Source: Avena insularis (Eukaryota; Streptophyta; Magnoliopsida; Poales; Poaceae). From it: DNA of 64,000 bases. The translations under genes were made by a program, and so were the position numbers. Shown here piece by piece: positions 52,570 to 62,865 of the stretch (position 1 is its first letter; each line of letters starts with the position of its first letter). Below the pieces are notes generated by a model. That model was not told the DNA's origin. It saw only the letters and a program-made list of their open reading frames with translations, and did not search any database. The stretch spans positions 310,001-374,000 of the forward strand of contig JAJUPC010000236.1 in the NCBI GenBank assembly GCA_023614405.1, in the 5' to 3' direction.

Positions 52570-54318
52570 ATGACTTCTACTAGTGTTGATGTGATGCAGA
52601 AACCAGATGATGTTTATCATGACTATTTAGCTATTGTGGTTGGCATGGCATATGATCCAACTACAATCAAGTGGCGATTGGAAAGTTCTACCACGCCAAC
52701 ACAATATCAGATTTGGGAAATTGATATGGGATTTGGTTTTGCGAGATGTTGTACTTTCGATAGCAAGTTTAATGGACATATAGAATATATTCTTGCTCAT
52801 CAACGTGTCGATGAAAAGGTAGCTCGTCGGTGGGAGGATGCAAGAATTGTGTATGGTGTCATGGGTAAAAAATTCCTTTGGGAAGATTTCCAGCAATTTC
52901 TACGTTCTATGTTTTTGAACAACTACAAATGGCCTATTCCAGAAATTTTGAGAGTGGACACTAATGAGACAAGTGAGTTATCTACTAACGTAATCATGTC
53001 TACTCCTAGTGTTGTATCTTGTGATGTGCAGGTTGTTTTTGAAGAAAGGGAGCCGCCTATTTTACAACCTACATCACACGATATGGTATTGTCACTTGAG
53101 GAGATTGTTGATGAAATTGGTACTGATTTAGAGCTTTAGCAAACATGTGCGACATATTTTGAGTCTATTCCTTTACTGAAGCCTCCTTGTGATTTTCTTT
53201 GCACTACTGTTTCAGCACCATGTGATAGTTTACCAAATTCAAATTTTGATCATGTGGTACTGATTACACATAAAGAAATACTTTCTCAAATACCACCTAC
53301 TGATATTGTGTATTCCATCATGCTAAATGAACCTATGAGTATGAGTTGTGCTATGGATAAGATTTCTGAAATTTCATTTTTGAATTCTAGCACATATTCT
53401 CCTAGTTTCACTTTCAATCTAATTGGTGAATATAGCATGGATGCAAATTTTCTTGTGGATCACATATGCATTACTTGTGATAGAATCGCTAAACTGAAAC
53501 AAGCTGTTTTCAGCCATATATGCAATGTGTCACAAAATGTTTGCTATGGGACAATAGTTCATGTTCGAGATATTATGGAAATACGTTCTGATCTAGTTAA
53601 CATATTGCAACCAACACAAGTAATTTTACCTATGTTGGATTGTTTTAATCTTGCTAGGATAGAACCCAAGTTTTCATATTCATTGTGTTTGTCCCAAAAG
53701 TCTTTGTCTAGTTATGTTACTACTTTAGACTTCATTGATATTTGCAAATTAAGTTGCATCTTACTTACTAGACAACATGATCATGTTCATAATAATCAGA
53801 GTAGCGCAGTTGAAGCATGGCATGAATCAATTTGGTTTTCAGACATATTGAATTGGTTTGATCTTGTGCACAAATTTGATCATAGATCTTCTCTGCGAAA
53901 ACACAATTTAATATTGAAGAACAAGACTATCTATTTAGTTGTTTTTCACCAAGATCATGATTCTTTGTACTTCACTTATACCTGCAATTTAAGTTGCTTG
54001 ATGTATACTGGGCATACTTTTCATGTGAACAACAATAATACAGCATGTTATATATACATATACTTTGCGTACACATTGTTCTTTTGGTTTCTCCCACTTT
54101 CAGCTTACCTAAAGCCGAGGACGACTTTTCATGAAGAAATGGAGGATGATGAGGATATATACAGGGATTATGATGATTCAGACTGTTTGAACTGGAAGGA
54201 AATATTGAGTCAAAACAATAATGACTATCAGATGAATTCATTCCTAGTGGACCATGATGCTTTCATTTATAAGAACTTTATATTGCCTAAGTCTTTGTGC
54301 TATTATATGATCAGGTAG
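52570..54318 (+). pseudogene. ORF of A4, unknown with Gag-like N-terminus, reads into the LTR
   Basis: The ATG at 52570 starts M-T-S-T-S-V-D-V. The frame of 582 codons is broken once, by a TAG at 53137-53139, where A0 has a glutamine codon. Residues 65-125 (F-D-S-K-F-N-G-H-I-E-Y, R-R-W-E-D-A, L-W-E-D-F-Q-Q-F-L) resemble the order of landmarks in A2 Gag (K-F-D-G-S-I-D, R-W-W-D-A, W-R-K-M-K) and may be a decayed capsid domain. The rest is Cys-rich and unlike any enzyme. The frame runs through the polypurine tract into the 3' LTR (from 54147) and ends with the tail F-I-L-P-K-S-L-C-Y-Y-M-I-R. The 54316-54318 stop is absent from the 5' LTR copy. Confidence 0.7.
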
Positions 54319-54972
54319 ATGGGATAAGAAGGCGTAGCACGGAGCGAGGAGCTGAAGCATATGGAGTATGGCATGTTGATCAATGAAGAATGCACGAGGG
54401 AGGAGAGGGAGGAAGCGCAAGGAGCTACCAAGAAGAAGATCAACACATGGCAGGATCTCTGCCGCGGTAGAGAAACGACACGTTTTTCTGCCACAGCAGG
54501 CTACCGCGGCAGAGAAACGGGCCCAAATTCTGCCACGGCAGAAACCTGAACCGAACCAACTTTAGGTCGGCTTGTACCCTTAGTTGGGTGGGACCAACTC
54601 GGATCCACCCTTAGGCCGCCGCCCCCAGACACATAAATAGATGGGGAGCACTTCTATCTAGGGGTAGACCACGTTAAAATAGTTTGGAGATGTTTCTTTC
54701 ATAGAACCTCTCGAATTACCATGTGTTCGAATTCTACAACTATAATTGAGTGTGATTTGTTGTTCCATTGGGAATTAGTAGATTGCATACTACCGTTCGT
54801 GGTCACAACTGTGTGCACAAGAGTATGGTGTTGTGAATATCCTACAAGATTCGAGATCTGTTGCACTGGCATCAGGGATCGAGCGGGAGAGATCATATCT
54901 ACGCACTAGTTATCTATCATCCACCATATCATCGACAAGAGCTTGCTGAGAAGATCGGGCCACCCCATATCA
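54147..54972 (+). repeat. A4 3' LTR
   Basis: The 826-bp LTR pairs with 50612-51465 and differs by small substitutions and an indel in the palindrome part (54460-54545). It is preceded by a purine tract (54133-54146) and followed by the target duplication. Confidence 0.92.
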
Positions 54973-55346
54973 GGAGAACCTCGACTTCCTGCTGTACGGC
55001 CGACAGAAGGAATTGGACAATGCTAGAGAGTTCGCCAACCACAACCTCGCCATTGCCGCCCAGAAGGCCTAGACTTTCTCGCTACTAGTCAAAGGTCGTC
55101 AGTCTCTTTGCCATCAACGCGCAAAGAAGGATCGCACCATCGACCGTCTCCCCAAGGAGGTAGCTAACCTCGAGAAGACCATCAAGGAGTAAGAAGCTTA
55201 GCTTGCAGCAAAAGAAGAGGAAGAGGAAGGTGAAGATATCCAAGGGGATATTGACTCATTCCTTAGCAACGATGATGATTATCTGGAGGATGATGCCATG
55301 GACTTCTACACCGACGATGATGACTCTGACTTCATCGATGATGAGT
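54973..55346 (+). pseudogene. Leader ORF of the Tekay-like element, second part
   Basis: After the duplicated GGAGA the frame of the first part resumes with a helical, coiled-coil-like stretch (R-Q-K-E-L-D-N-A-R-E-F-A). Three stops follow (first after Q-K-A near 55070). The C-terminus is strongly acidic (S-N-D-D-D-Y-L-E-D-D, then Y-T-D-D-D-D-S-D), ending at a TAG near 55346. The whole ORF is about 250 codons. An acidic, helical protein before gag may be a particle or regulatory protein, but no evidence here says which. Confidence 0.6.
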
Positions 55347-55639
55347 AGATGCACTAGAGCACTATCGTAGGAGTGAGGAGTATCGGTCCCATTGTATCTT
55401 AGCTTGCAGAATCGTTCTTAAAACCATCTGTTTTCCTTTGATGTTGTGGTGTGTGTGTGTTTGTATCGTGTGCTTTGCTTGAATGAATGAAAAGAAGTTA
55501 GTTGCAAAACCTGAGTCAAACTCAAAGTTTTAGCCTTGAAGCCAAAACTATAGAGCTTAGAACTTTCCCTCTTACCCCTTTATCTATCTCAATCTTCAGA
55601 GACTCGTGGAAACGAAGGAGGGAGCAGCTCATCGCAAGA
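55347..55639. other. Spacer between leader ORF and gag
   Basis: Noncoding, with a short (TG)n run at 55448-55461. Nothing else is recognised. Confidence 0.5.
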
Positions 55640-56772
55640 CCCAATGCTGCAGATTCTGTAGACTCTCATTGCAGACCGTGAAGCTAGTAGGGCAGAGCGC
55701 CAAGCAAATCTAGCCACACTATAGCAGATCACCCAGATGGCTCATAACAATCAGAACCATGGAAATCAGGATCATCATGGATCCAAACTCAAAAACTTCT
55801 AGAATACCAATCCCCCAATCTTTAGCAAGTCTGAAGACCGACTGGTTGCTGATGACTGGTTGCAGACAATGGAGAACATCTTAGAAGTAGCCGGAGTGGA
55901 TACCAACAAGAAGGTTCTTTTTTGGCACCCACTATTCGGCAAGAGATGCAAGGGCATGGTGGAACAGCACCCGCACAATGAACCATGGTCAAGTGATGAC
56001 ATGGGAAGCCTTCAAAGTCAAGTTCAGCCGCACCCACGTGCCACAGGGTCTAGTCACCCGAATGAGAGATGAATTCAGAGAGCTAAACCAAGGCAGAATG
56101 ACTGTAGTGGAGTACCGTGACAAATTCTTGTCCCTCGCCAGGTATGCACCTGGTGAGATCAACACGGAGGCCAATAAGAAGAAGATATTCCTGAATGGAC
56201 TGCATGATGAGATGCAGACGGTTCTCGTCAACATCCGTTTCGAGGATCTGGAAGAGCTAGTCGACTCTGCCATTCAGATAGAAGGGAAGATTAATCAAGC
56301 AAACGACAACCACAAACGTCGTATGATGCACCAAGCTGGATCCAGCAGTCACCCGAAGTACCGTCCCAACCCGTCTGCTGGATATGCACCGCGGAACAAT
56401 CGACCCCCAATGTCTCGCCCAAGCTACCCCAACCGTAGCGAAGGAAATGTGAAGTCCAGAGGAAACAACAATAACCCCGGCAACTCCAGCAATTTCAACA
56501 GTGCACCTCCCAAGCACAACAACAGCAACAACAGCAACAACAACACTACACCCAGAACTGGAAGCAATGTTGTGCCCGTGGCAGCAAAAGACAAGTCTCA
56601 GATTACTTGTTTCGAGTGTGGAGTGAAGGGTCACTACTCCAATGAGTGTCCTAAGAAGATTGTCGCCACTGCCAATGTGAATGCCCAGCTCAACAGCAGC
56701 GTCATGTTCAACCCGGAAGAAGATTCGCCCCAGGGAACCCTCACAACCGCAACGACCGTCTCTTCCACATGA
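55640..56772 (+). pseudogene. Tekay-like gag
   Basis: The first frame (to about 55917) has three TAG stops at 55659-55661, 55722-55724 and 55800-55802, then F-S-K-S-E-D-R-L-V-A-D-D-W-L. A frameshift in a T6 run (55918-55923) moves to the frame with W-W-N-S-T-R, then M-N-H-G-Q-V-M-T-W-E-A-F-K-V-K-F (55978) and Y-R-D-K-F-L-S-L-A, the retrotransposon gag domain. An Asn/Ser-rich linker (56440-56580) leads to one CCHC knuckle, C-F-E-C-G-V-K-G-H-Y-S-N-E-C (56609-56650). The frame ends at 56772. The start codon is not certain. Confidence 0.85.
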
Positions 56773-57203
56773 ATGCCTAAGAAGCCCAAGAAGCGCCAGA
56801 TGTAGTGCTGGGTATGTTTTCTGTCAACTTAGTTTTAGCCAGAGTGTTGTTTGATTTTGGAGCATTGCACTCATTTGTCACCGAAGAATTTGCATGCACT
56901 AGTAAGATTCACCCAACCAACTTGAAGCATGTCATGATAGTTCAAATCCCTGGTTCAACTACAAAAGCTAGAAAAATTTGCAAAGTTGTGCCTATCAGAT
57001 TACATGGGATAGATTTTTATGCCAACCTAATAGTACTTGGAACCAAAGGTTTGGAAGTAGTACTAGGAATGGATTGGATGTCAAAGCATAAAGGATTGAT
57101 TGACTGTGCCAAGAAAGCCATCACCATGACCAGTAGCTCTGGAGTATCAGTAGAGCATATATCTAAAACCTTCCCCGTCAATTCAAGTGCAATAAGATTC
57201 TAG
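56773..57203 (+). pseudogene. Tekay-like protease
   Basis: The frame from 56805 reads V-L-F-D-F-G-A-L-H-S-F-V at the active site (about 56848-56880), where family members have D-S-G-A-S-H. Ser to Phe next to the catalytic Asp should inactivate it. E-V-V-L-G-M-D-W-M follows near 57055. The frame ends at TAG 57201-57203, with a shift before RT. Confidence 0.8.
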
Positions 57204-58470
57204 CCCTACCCACCATAGACCAAGTCAGAGTAGTCTGTGAATACCCTAACGTATTCCCAGATGAATTGCCTAGTATGCCCCCGGATAGGGATATTGAGTC
57301 CATTATTGAACTAATCCCCGGAACAGGTCCCATTGCTCAGAGACCCTATAGCATGAACCCCTCAGAGTTAGTGGAACTGAAGAAGCAGTTGGATGCTATG
57401 CTGGAGAAAGGCTTAATTCAACCAAGCGCATCGCCATGGAGATCGCCTGTTTTGTTCGTCGATAAGAAAGATGGAGGCAACCGTTTATGCACAGATTACA
57501 GGAAGCTGAATGATGTCACAATCAAAAACTAGTACCCATTGCCAAAGATAGAGGATCTATTCGATCAGTTGACCGATGCCAGTGTGTTCTCTAAGATCGA
57601 TGTTAGGACTGGTTATCACCAACTTAAGATTCGTGCAACAGATATTCCAAAGACCGCCTTTACTACTCGTTATGGATTATACGAGTATACAGTCATGTAT
57701 TTTGGATTAACCAATGCCCCTGCTTATTTCATGAATCTCATGAATAAGATCTTTATGAATTTTCTAGATAAGTTTGTCATTGTGTTTATCGATGATATCC
57801 TTATCTACTCCAAGTCAGAAGAAGAGCATGAGCAACATCTGAGAATCATTCTTGAAACCCTTGGAGAGCATCAGTTGTATGCCAAGTTCAGCAAATGTGA
57901 GTTTTGGCTGAAAGAAGTAGGATTCCTAGGACATGTTGTGTCTGTCGGAGGAGTCGCTGTTGATCCCGCCAAGATCAAAGATGTCGAAGAATGGGAAGCC
58001 CCAACCACTCAAACCCAAGTCCGTGCATTTCTCGGATTAGCGGGATATTACCGCAAGTTCGTAGAAGGATTTTCAAGCATCACAAGTCCCATGACCCAAT
58101 TATTGAAGAAGGACAAGAAGTTTGAATGGACCGACAAATGTGAACTAAGTTTCCAAGAGCTGAAGAAGAGATTGATTTCAGCACCAATATTGATCATGCC
58201 AGATATCAAGAAGCCGTTTGATGTGTATTGTGATGCATCCAAGATTGGTCTCGGATGTGTATTGATGCAAGAAGGCAAAGTCATCGCATATCTATCTCGC
58301 CAACTTAAGCAACATGAGCAGAACTACCCTACCCATGATCTTGAGTTAGCAGCCGTAGTTTTGGCATTAAAGACATGGCGTCATTATCTTATGGGTAATC
58401 GCTGTGAGATTTACTCATATCACAAAAGCTTGAAGTATTTTCACTTAGAAGGAGCTGAATATGAGGCAAA
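57204..58470 (+). pseudogene. Tekay-like reverse transcriptase and RNase H
   Basis: RT runs from F-P-D-E-L-P near 57255. Landmarks are [15 protein letters not shown] (57430-57475), a TAG at 57530-57532 where the family has Gln, [12 protein letters not shown] (57585-57620), and the catalytic V-F-I-D-D-I-L-I-Y near 57782-57810. RNase H has [11 protein letters not shown] near 58220, but the later S-D-H-K site reads S-Y-H-K near 58420. A frameshift near 58445-58475 follows. Confidence 0.87.
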
Positions 58471-59560
58471 GGAGATGGATAGAGTTAATCAAGGATTATG
58501 ACCTTGACATTCACTATCACCCCGGCAAAGCCAATGTGGTAGCAGATGCTCTTAGCAGATTGCCGTGTAGATTAAACACTATGATCAAGGAGAAGCAACC
58601 AAGTTTGTACGAGGAGTTGGGGCACTTTAGAACTAAGCTAGTTAGCAAAGGATTCTTAGCTAGCATTGAACTTCAACCCACTTGGATTGACCAAATCAAG
58701 GAAGCCCAAAACAGAAATGAAAGTATCGACGGAATCAAACGTCGTATTGGTACAGGAAAGGTACCTGGATTCACCGAAGACAAAGAAGGAGTTTTGTGGC
58801 ACAAAGGACGTATCGGTGTGCCAGTAGATTCGGAGCTGAAGCAAGTCATCATGCAGGAAGCTCATGATACTCTTTATTCTATCCACCCCGGAGGAACGAA
58901 GATGTATCAGGATTTGAAAGAGAAATTTCGGTGGCACAAGATGAAGAGAGAAATAGGAAGCTACATCGCCAAGTGTGATATCTGTCAGAGAGTCAAAGCA
59001 GAACATTAGAGGCCCGCAGGACTGTTGCAACCATTGCAGATTCCGGAATGGAAATGGGATTCCGTCGGAATGGACTTTATCACCGGTTTGCCTACTTCTA
59101 GTAGGGGAAATGACTCAATCTGGGTCATAGTTGATAGACTGTCCAAGGTAGCTCATTTTATACCTGTCAAGATAGCCTACCAGAGTTCGAAGCTAGCATA
59201 GTTGTACATCACTAGAATCGTCAGTTTGCATGGAACCCCCAAGACCATAGTATCAGATCGAGGAACCCAATTTACCTCGAGATTTTGGCAGAAAGTCCAA
59301 GAAGGATTAGGAACCAAGTTGAATTTCAGCACCACTTATCACCCGCAAACCCATGGACAGACTGAAAGAGTCAACCAAATCCTAGAAGATATGTTGAGAG
59401 CTTGTGTGTTAGAGTATGGATCAAAATGGGAAGATTGCCTGCCTTTCGCAGAATTCTCATACAACAACAGTTATCAAGCCAGTTTGCGAATGGCCCCATT
59501 TGAGTTCTTATATGGAAGGAAATGCCGTACCCCTTTGAATTGGTCGCAAGTAGGTTTTTG
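58461..59560 (+). pseudogene. Tekay-like integrase
   Basis: The frame (58461-59009) has the RNase H end (V-V-A-D-A-L-S-R) and the HHCC zinc region (H-P-G-G, then C-D-I-C-Q-R-V-K near 58975). A TAG at 59007-59009 and another at 59199-59201 break the core. Catalytic contexts are visible: G-M-D-F-I-T-G-L-P (59070), V-S-D-R-G-T-Q-F (59250) and H-P-Q-T-H-G-Q-T-E (59340-59366), so the D-D-E residues are present. The frame is lost near 59560. Confidence 0.86.
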
Positions 59561-60117
59561 GACCCGACATCCTCCGAGAAGCCGAAGTGAAGGTTCACAA
59601 AGTCCGTGAGCACCTCAAGACCGCCCAATCCAGACATAAGAGTTATGCTGACAAGAGAAGGAGAGACCCGACTTTCAATGTCGGAGATTTTGTGTATCTC
59701 AAGGTTTCGCCATTGAAGGGAACCCAATGTTTTAGTCTAAAAGGAAAATAAGCCCCCAGATATATCGGACCCTTCAAGATTCTCAATCGTCGAGGAGAAG
59801 TATCTTATCAACTGGAACTGCCACAAGAGATGTCTGCCATCCACAATGTGTTCCATATCTCGTTACATCGCAAATGCCTAGAAGTGCCGGAGAAGACCAA
59901 AGTTTTCAAGAACATCGATCACCGAGCCATTGATATCAACAAGGATCTGACGTATCGTGAAGTTCCCATCCGTATCTTGGAGGAAGCCTACAGAACCACC
60001 AGGACCCGGAGTATCAAATTTCTCAAGATCCAATGGAGCAACCATACCGAAGAAGAAGCCACTTGGGAGCAAGAAGATTACATTAGGACTGAGTTTCTAG
60101 ATCTCTTTAGTTCCTAG
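59561..60117 (+). pseudogene. Tekay-like integrase C-terminus and chromodomain
   Basis: In a shifted frame the C-terminal barrel reads V-G-D-F-V-Y-L-K-V-S-P (59680-59712) and G-P-F-K-I-L, with a TAA near 59749. M-S-A-I-H-N-V-F-H-I-S-L follows from 59830. The last 55 residues (Y-R-E-V-P-I-R-I-L, then I-K-F-L-K-I-Q-W and E-E-A-T-W-E) match a chromodomain, which in chromoviruses guides insertion to marked chromatin. The frame ends at 60117. Confidence 0.85.
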
Positions 60118-60150
60118 TTTTCCTTCTTAAATCTCGGGACGAGATTTTGT

Positions 60151-60164
60151 TTAAGGGGGGAAGG
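60151..60164 (+). other. Polypurine tract of the Tekay-like element
   Basis: TTAAGGGGGGAAGG ends two bases before the LTR start TGTAACATCCC. It follows the CTCGGGACGAGATTT segment often seen before LTRs of this group. Confidence 0.85.
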
Positions 60165-61420
60165 TTTGTAACATCCCAAAACTTTAATCCAATATATTAA
60201 GATCCAAATCACCCAATTTAGGGTTAACAAAAAACTTTTTCTCATTTAAAATCTTTAAGCATTCATATGTGTGTTGCATTAAATAGGAGTTGCTTTGAAA
60301 TACCATGATTGTTTGTTCTAATGGTTGTAAAATGATTCTAAGATGAATGCCACATCATGTAAATCAATCCCAAGAAAAAACCAAACAAAAATAAATCAAA
60401 TACAATACAATTAACAATGGAAATGGTCACTTTTGCCATTTTAATCACCTAGCCCACTTTGGGTATTCCTAGCACTCAATTTCCAACAGAAACAATTGTG
60501 GATCTTTGCACCCCTTGCTAGTACAAGTTCAGATGTACCAAGGCCCACTTTGTGATCTTCCAAAAACTTTCAAACTCTAAATTTAAAAGACATTTGAAAA
60601 TCAAATCTAGTTCATATGTCTAGATCACCCTTTTTCAAAAACCATCCAAATGAATTCCATTTAACAAATCCTAGCAACCAGAGATGCTTAAGCATGTGAC
60701 TAACAACTCCACCAAATTTCAGCTCAAAATTCCAAACTTGATTTCTTTCAGCCATTTTGTCAAACACTTGGAGTGCACAAATCAGATAAAAACGAAAAAC
60801 ACTAGTGTGAGCAGTGTTCTGGCCAAACTTGTCTCCCACATTGCCCCCAAAACCTCTCTGGTGCATCCCCTACCCTTTTCTAGCCCGGCCAACCACTGTG
60901 CCCACGACCAAATGGGCATGGCCATAATGCCGAGCACCTTGCGCCCCCTCACCGGCGATAGTGCACCCCTAGAGCCGCCAGCCTCGCCCACCTTGCCCAA
61001 CGGGTCACTCGTGGTCCACTTCCCCCTCTAGGCCAGCCCTAGCTCAAGGACAGAGCGAGGAGAAGCCAGGAACAGTCGCGCCCGGAACGTGTCTGCCATG
61101 CCGACGCCACCTGTAGAGCACGCCTGGTCCCCGCTCAGCCAGACCCCGCCTCGCTCTCGCCGCCCACCTACATGATCACCACCACCCCAGGAAGCTACTA
61201 GACATGCCCATTTCCCCGACAGTGTCCCGTAGTCGCCGGCCACCACAAAGTTCGCCGTCGATAGAGACATCGTGCGCGCCGTGCCGCTCACGTCTCCCGA
61301 CCACCTCGCGCTGCACACTCACCTCCGTGACACTCGCCACGGCACCGCCCACCGTCCTAGCCCGTTGTGCCGTCGTCACCGGCGAGCTCCACCCATGCCT
61401 CTCTGCACCCCTCGCCCCGC

Positions 61421-61429
61421 TATAAATAG
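61421..61429 (+). promoter_or_regulatory. TATA box in the Tekay-like 3' LTR
   Basis: TATAAATAG at the same LTR position as 47344-47352, with the same flanks. Confidence 0.72.
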
Positions 61430-62579
61430 AGTGCCTCCCAGCACCGTCTCCTCACACCATCCCCATCCACTCCCCCTCAAAAACCTCCCAGAGCCCCACC
61501 GGATCAAGCCGCAGCCCGTAGCGCCAGCATTTCGCCGAAGTCTGCCGCGGAAGGAGGAGAAGGGCGCCAGTGATCCAGGCCATCTCCTGGGACGCCGCCG
61601 GTACCAGGAGAACCGCCGTTGTCGTATTGTTTATTTGCCCACCTCGCCGCACTCGCTGGAGCCCCGGTACACCCCCACTGCACCCTCACCGACCGTGCTA
61701 GGGTTTGTTCCCGTCGTGAACTGTTCCGGCGCGAATGATGGATGTGAGCCATTGATCCAGGATCTAATCATGCGGCCACCGTCCTCCCATACCGATTCGG
61801 CAACCCCTTTCCCACTGACAGGTGGGCCCCCCACTTAAAACCAGCTCGGGCGCTGTGTGGAGTAAACTGGGTCGGCCCATTTATTTCCCGCGCGACCCAT
61901 TTGATTCAAATTTAGCTTTTTTCTTTTTAGACTTAGACTTAGTTATGTCCCTTAGTTTAAAAATCAATTCAGAGAGTTTTACAAATCCAAATTGAGTGAA
62001 TCCAATTTTGTTGGAAAGCAAATTAAAATCTCTATCCAAGCCCGTTGGATTTAAATCATTTAGATTTATAGATCTCTACTAGCTAAAATAAAAAGACAGA
62101 AGCTTTTGCACATTCAAACATTTTTATAAAATCAACCATAATAGCTTTTGAGTTGAGTCCAACTCTCAAAAATCACATTTAACCATACCTATCTGAATAT
62201 CTAATAATATTAAGGTGTGCGTGCAGTGACTTTGGACTAGTACCAAAATAATGCTATATAGGCATTTCTAGTCACTTTAAATCATTAATTATTAAACTTA
62301 AACTTATTAAAATGTGATCCCACCTTTAAATCACATTCCCATGCTTTAGAATATGTGGTGAGGACATGTGTCCACATGATCCCATATTTTAATTGGAGAA
62401 TATTAAATCTTAGTTAATTTCAATGAGTAGAAATTACTTTTCTCAAATAAAATAAATGAAACTAGTTCATTAAACCTTATGATGTTTGTGATGATAATAG
62501 ATCATCAAATGTGTGCTATAGTGTGCTAAGTAGACTAGTTAAGTATTGTTTGCTGATTGTGTATTCCGTATGTATTTAT

Positions 62580-62865
62580 AGACGATAGTATCGACCAAGT
62601 CTACGAGGAGGAGGAGTTCTACCAAGAGGAGGAGGAAGAGAATTTCAACCATTGCACCAACCAAGGCAAGCCATCATTAACAATGCAAGCTAACCCTTGC
62701 AAGCTAGATAACCTAAGCAAAGGCATTATGCATGCTTTGGTTATACCATTTATACTTATACCTACCCCAAGTTTTATTTACAAGCTTTACTTTCTTTACT
62801 TTACCAAAGTTTCTTACTTGTTTATAGATAGCATAAAGAGTATAAAACTTGACATATCTAGTTAG
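62580..62865 (+). other. Acidic open frame in the 3' LTR
   Basis: Second copy of the frame at 48502-48739, again after TTTATAG and without its own upstream ATG. It keeps Q-V-Y-E-E-E-E-F-Y-Q-E-E-E-E-E-N-F and reads 42 codons further than the 5' copy because the 12-bp segment near 62815 is present. Confidence 0.45.

Larger units (their letters stand above)
50612..54972 (+). mobile_element. A4: complete non-autonomous CRM/Reina-like element
   Basis: This 4361-bp element has both LTRs (50612-51465 and 54147-54972), an initiator tRNA-Met primer site, an A-type leader and a single ORF without any pol enzyme. It is flanked by a perfect 5-bp target duplication GGAGA (50607-50611 and 54973-54977) inside the Tekay-like leader ORF. 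The LTR ends, the 3' half of the LTR and the leader are those of A1-A3, so trans-mobilisation by an autonomous A element is likely. The A0 copy shows that this is a family. Rice has comparable non-autonomous centromeric elements (noaCRR). Confidence 0.92.

Noticed and set aside
61272..61838. A 188-codon Pro/Arg/His-rich frame in the 3' LTR
   Set aside because: It is open only because the LTR is GC-rich; the matching stretch of the 5' LTR is broken, so it is not conserved.
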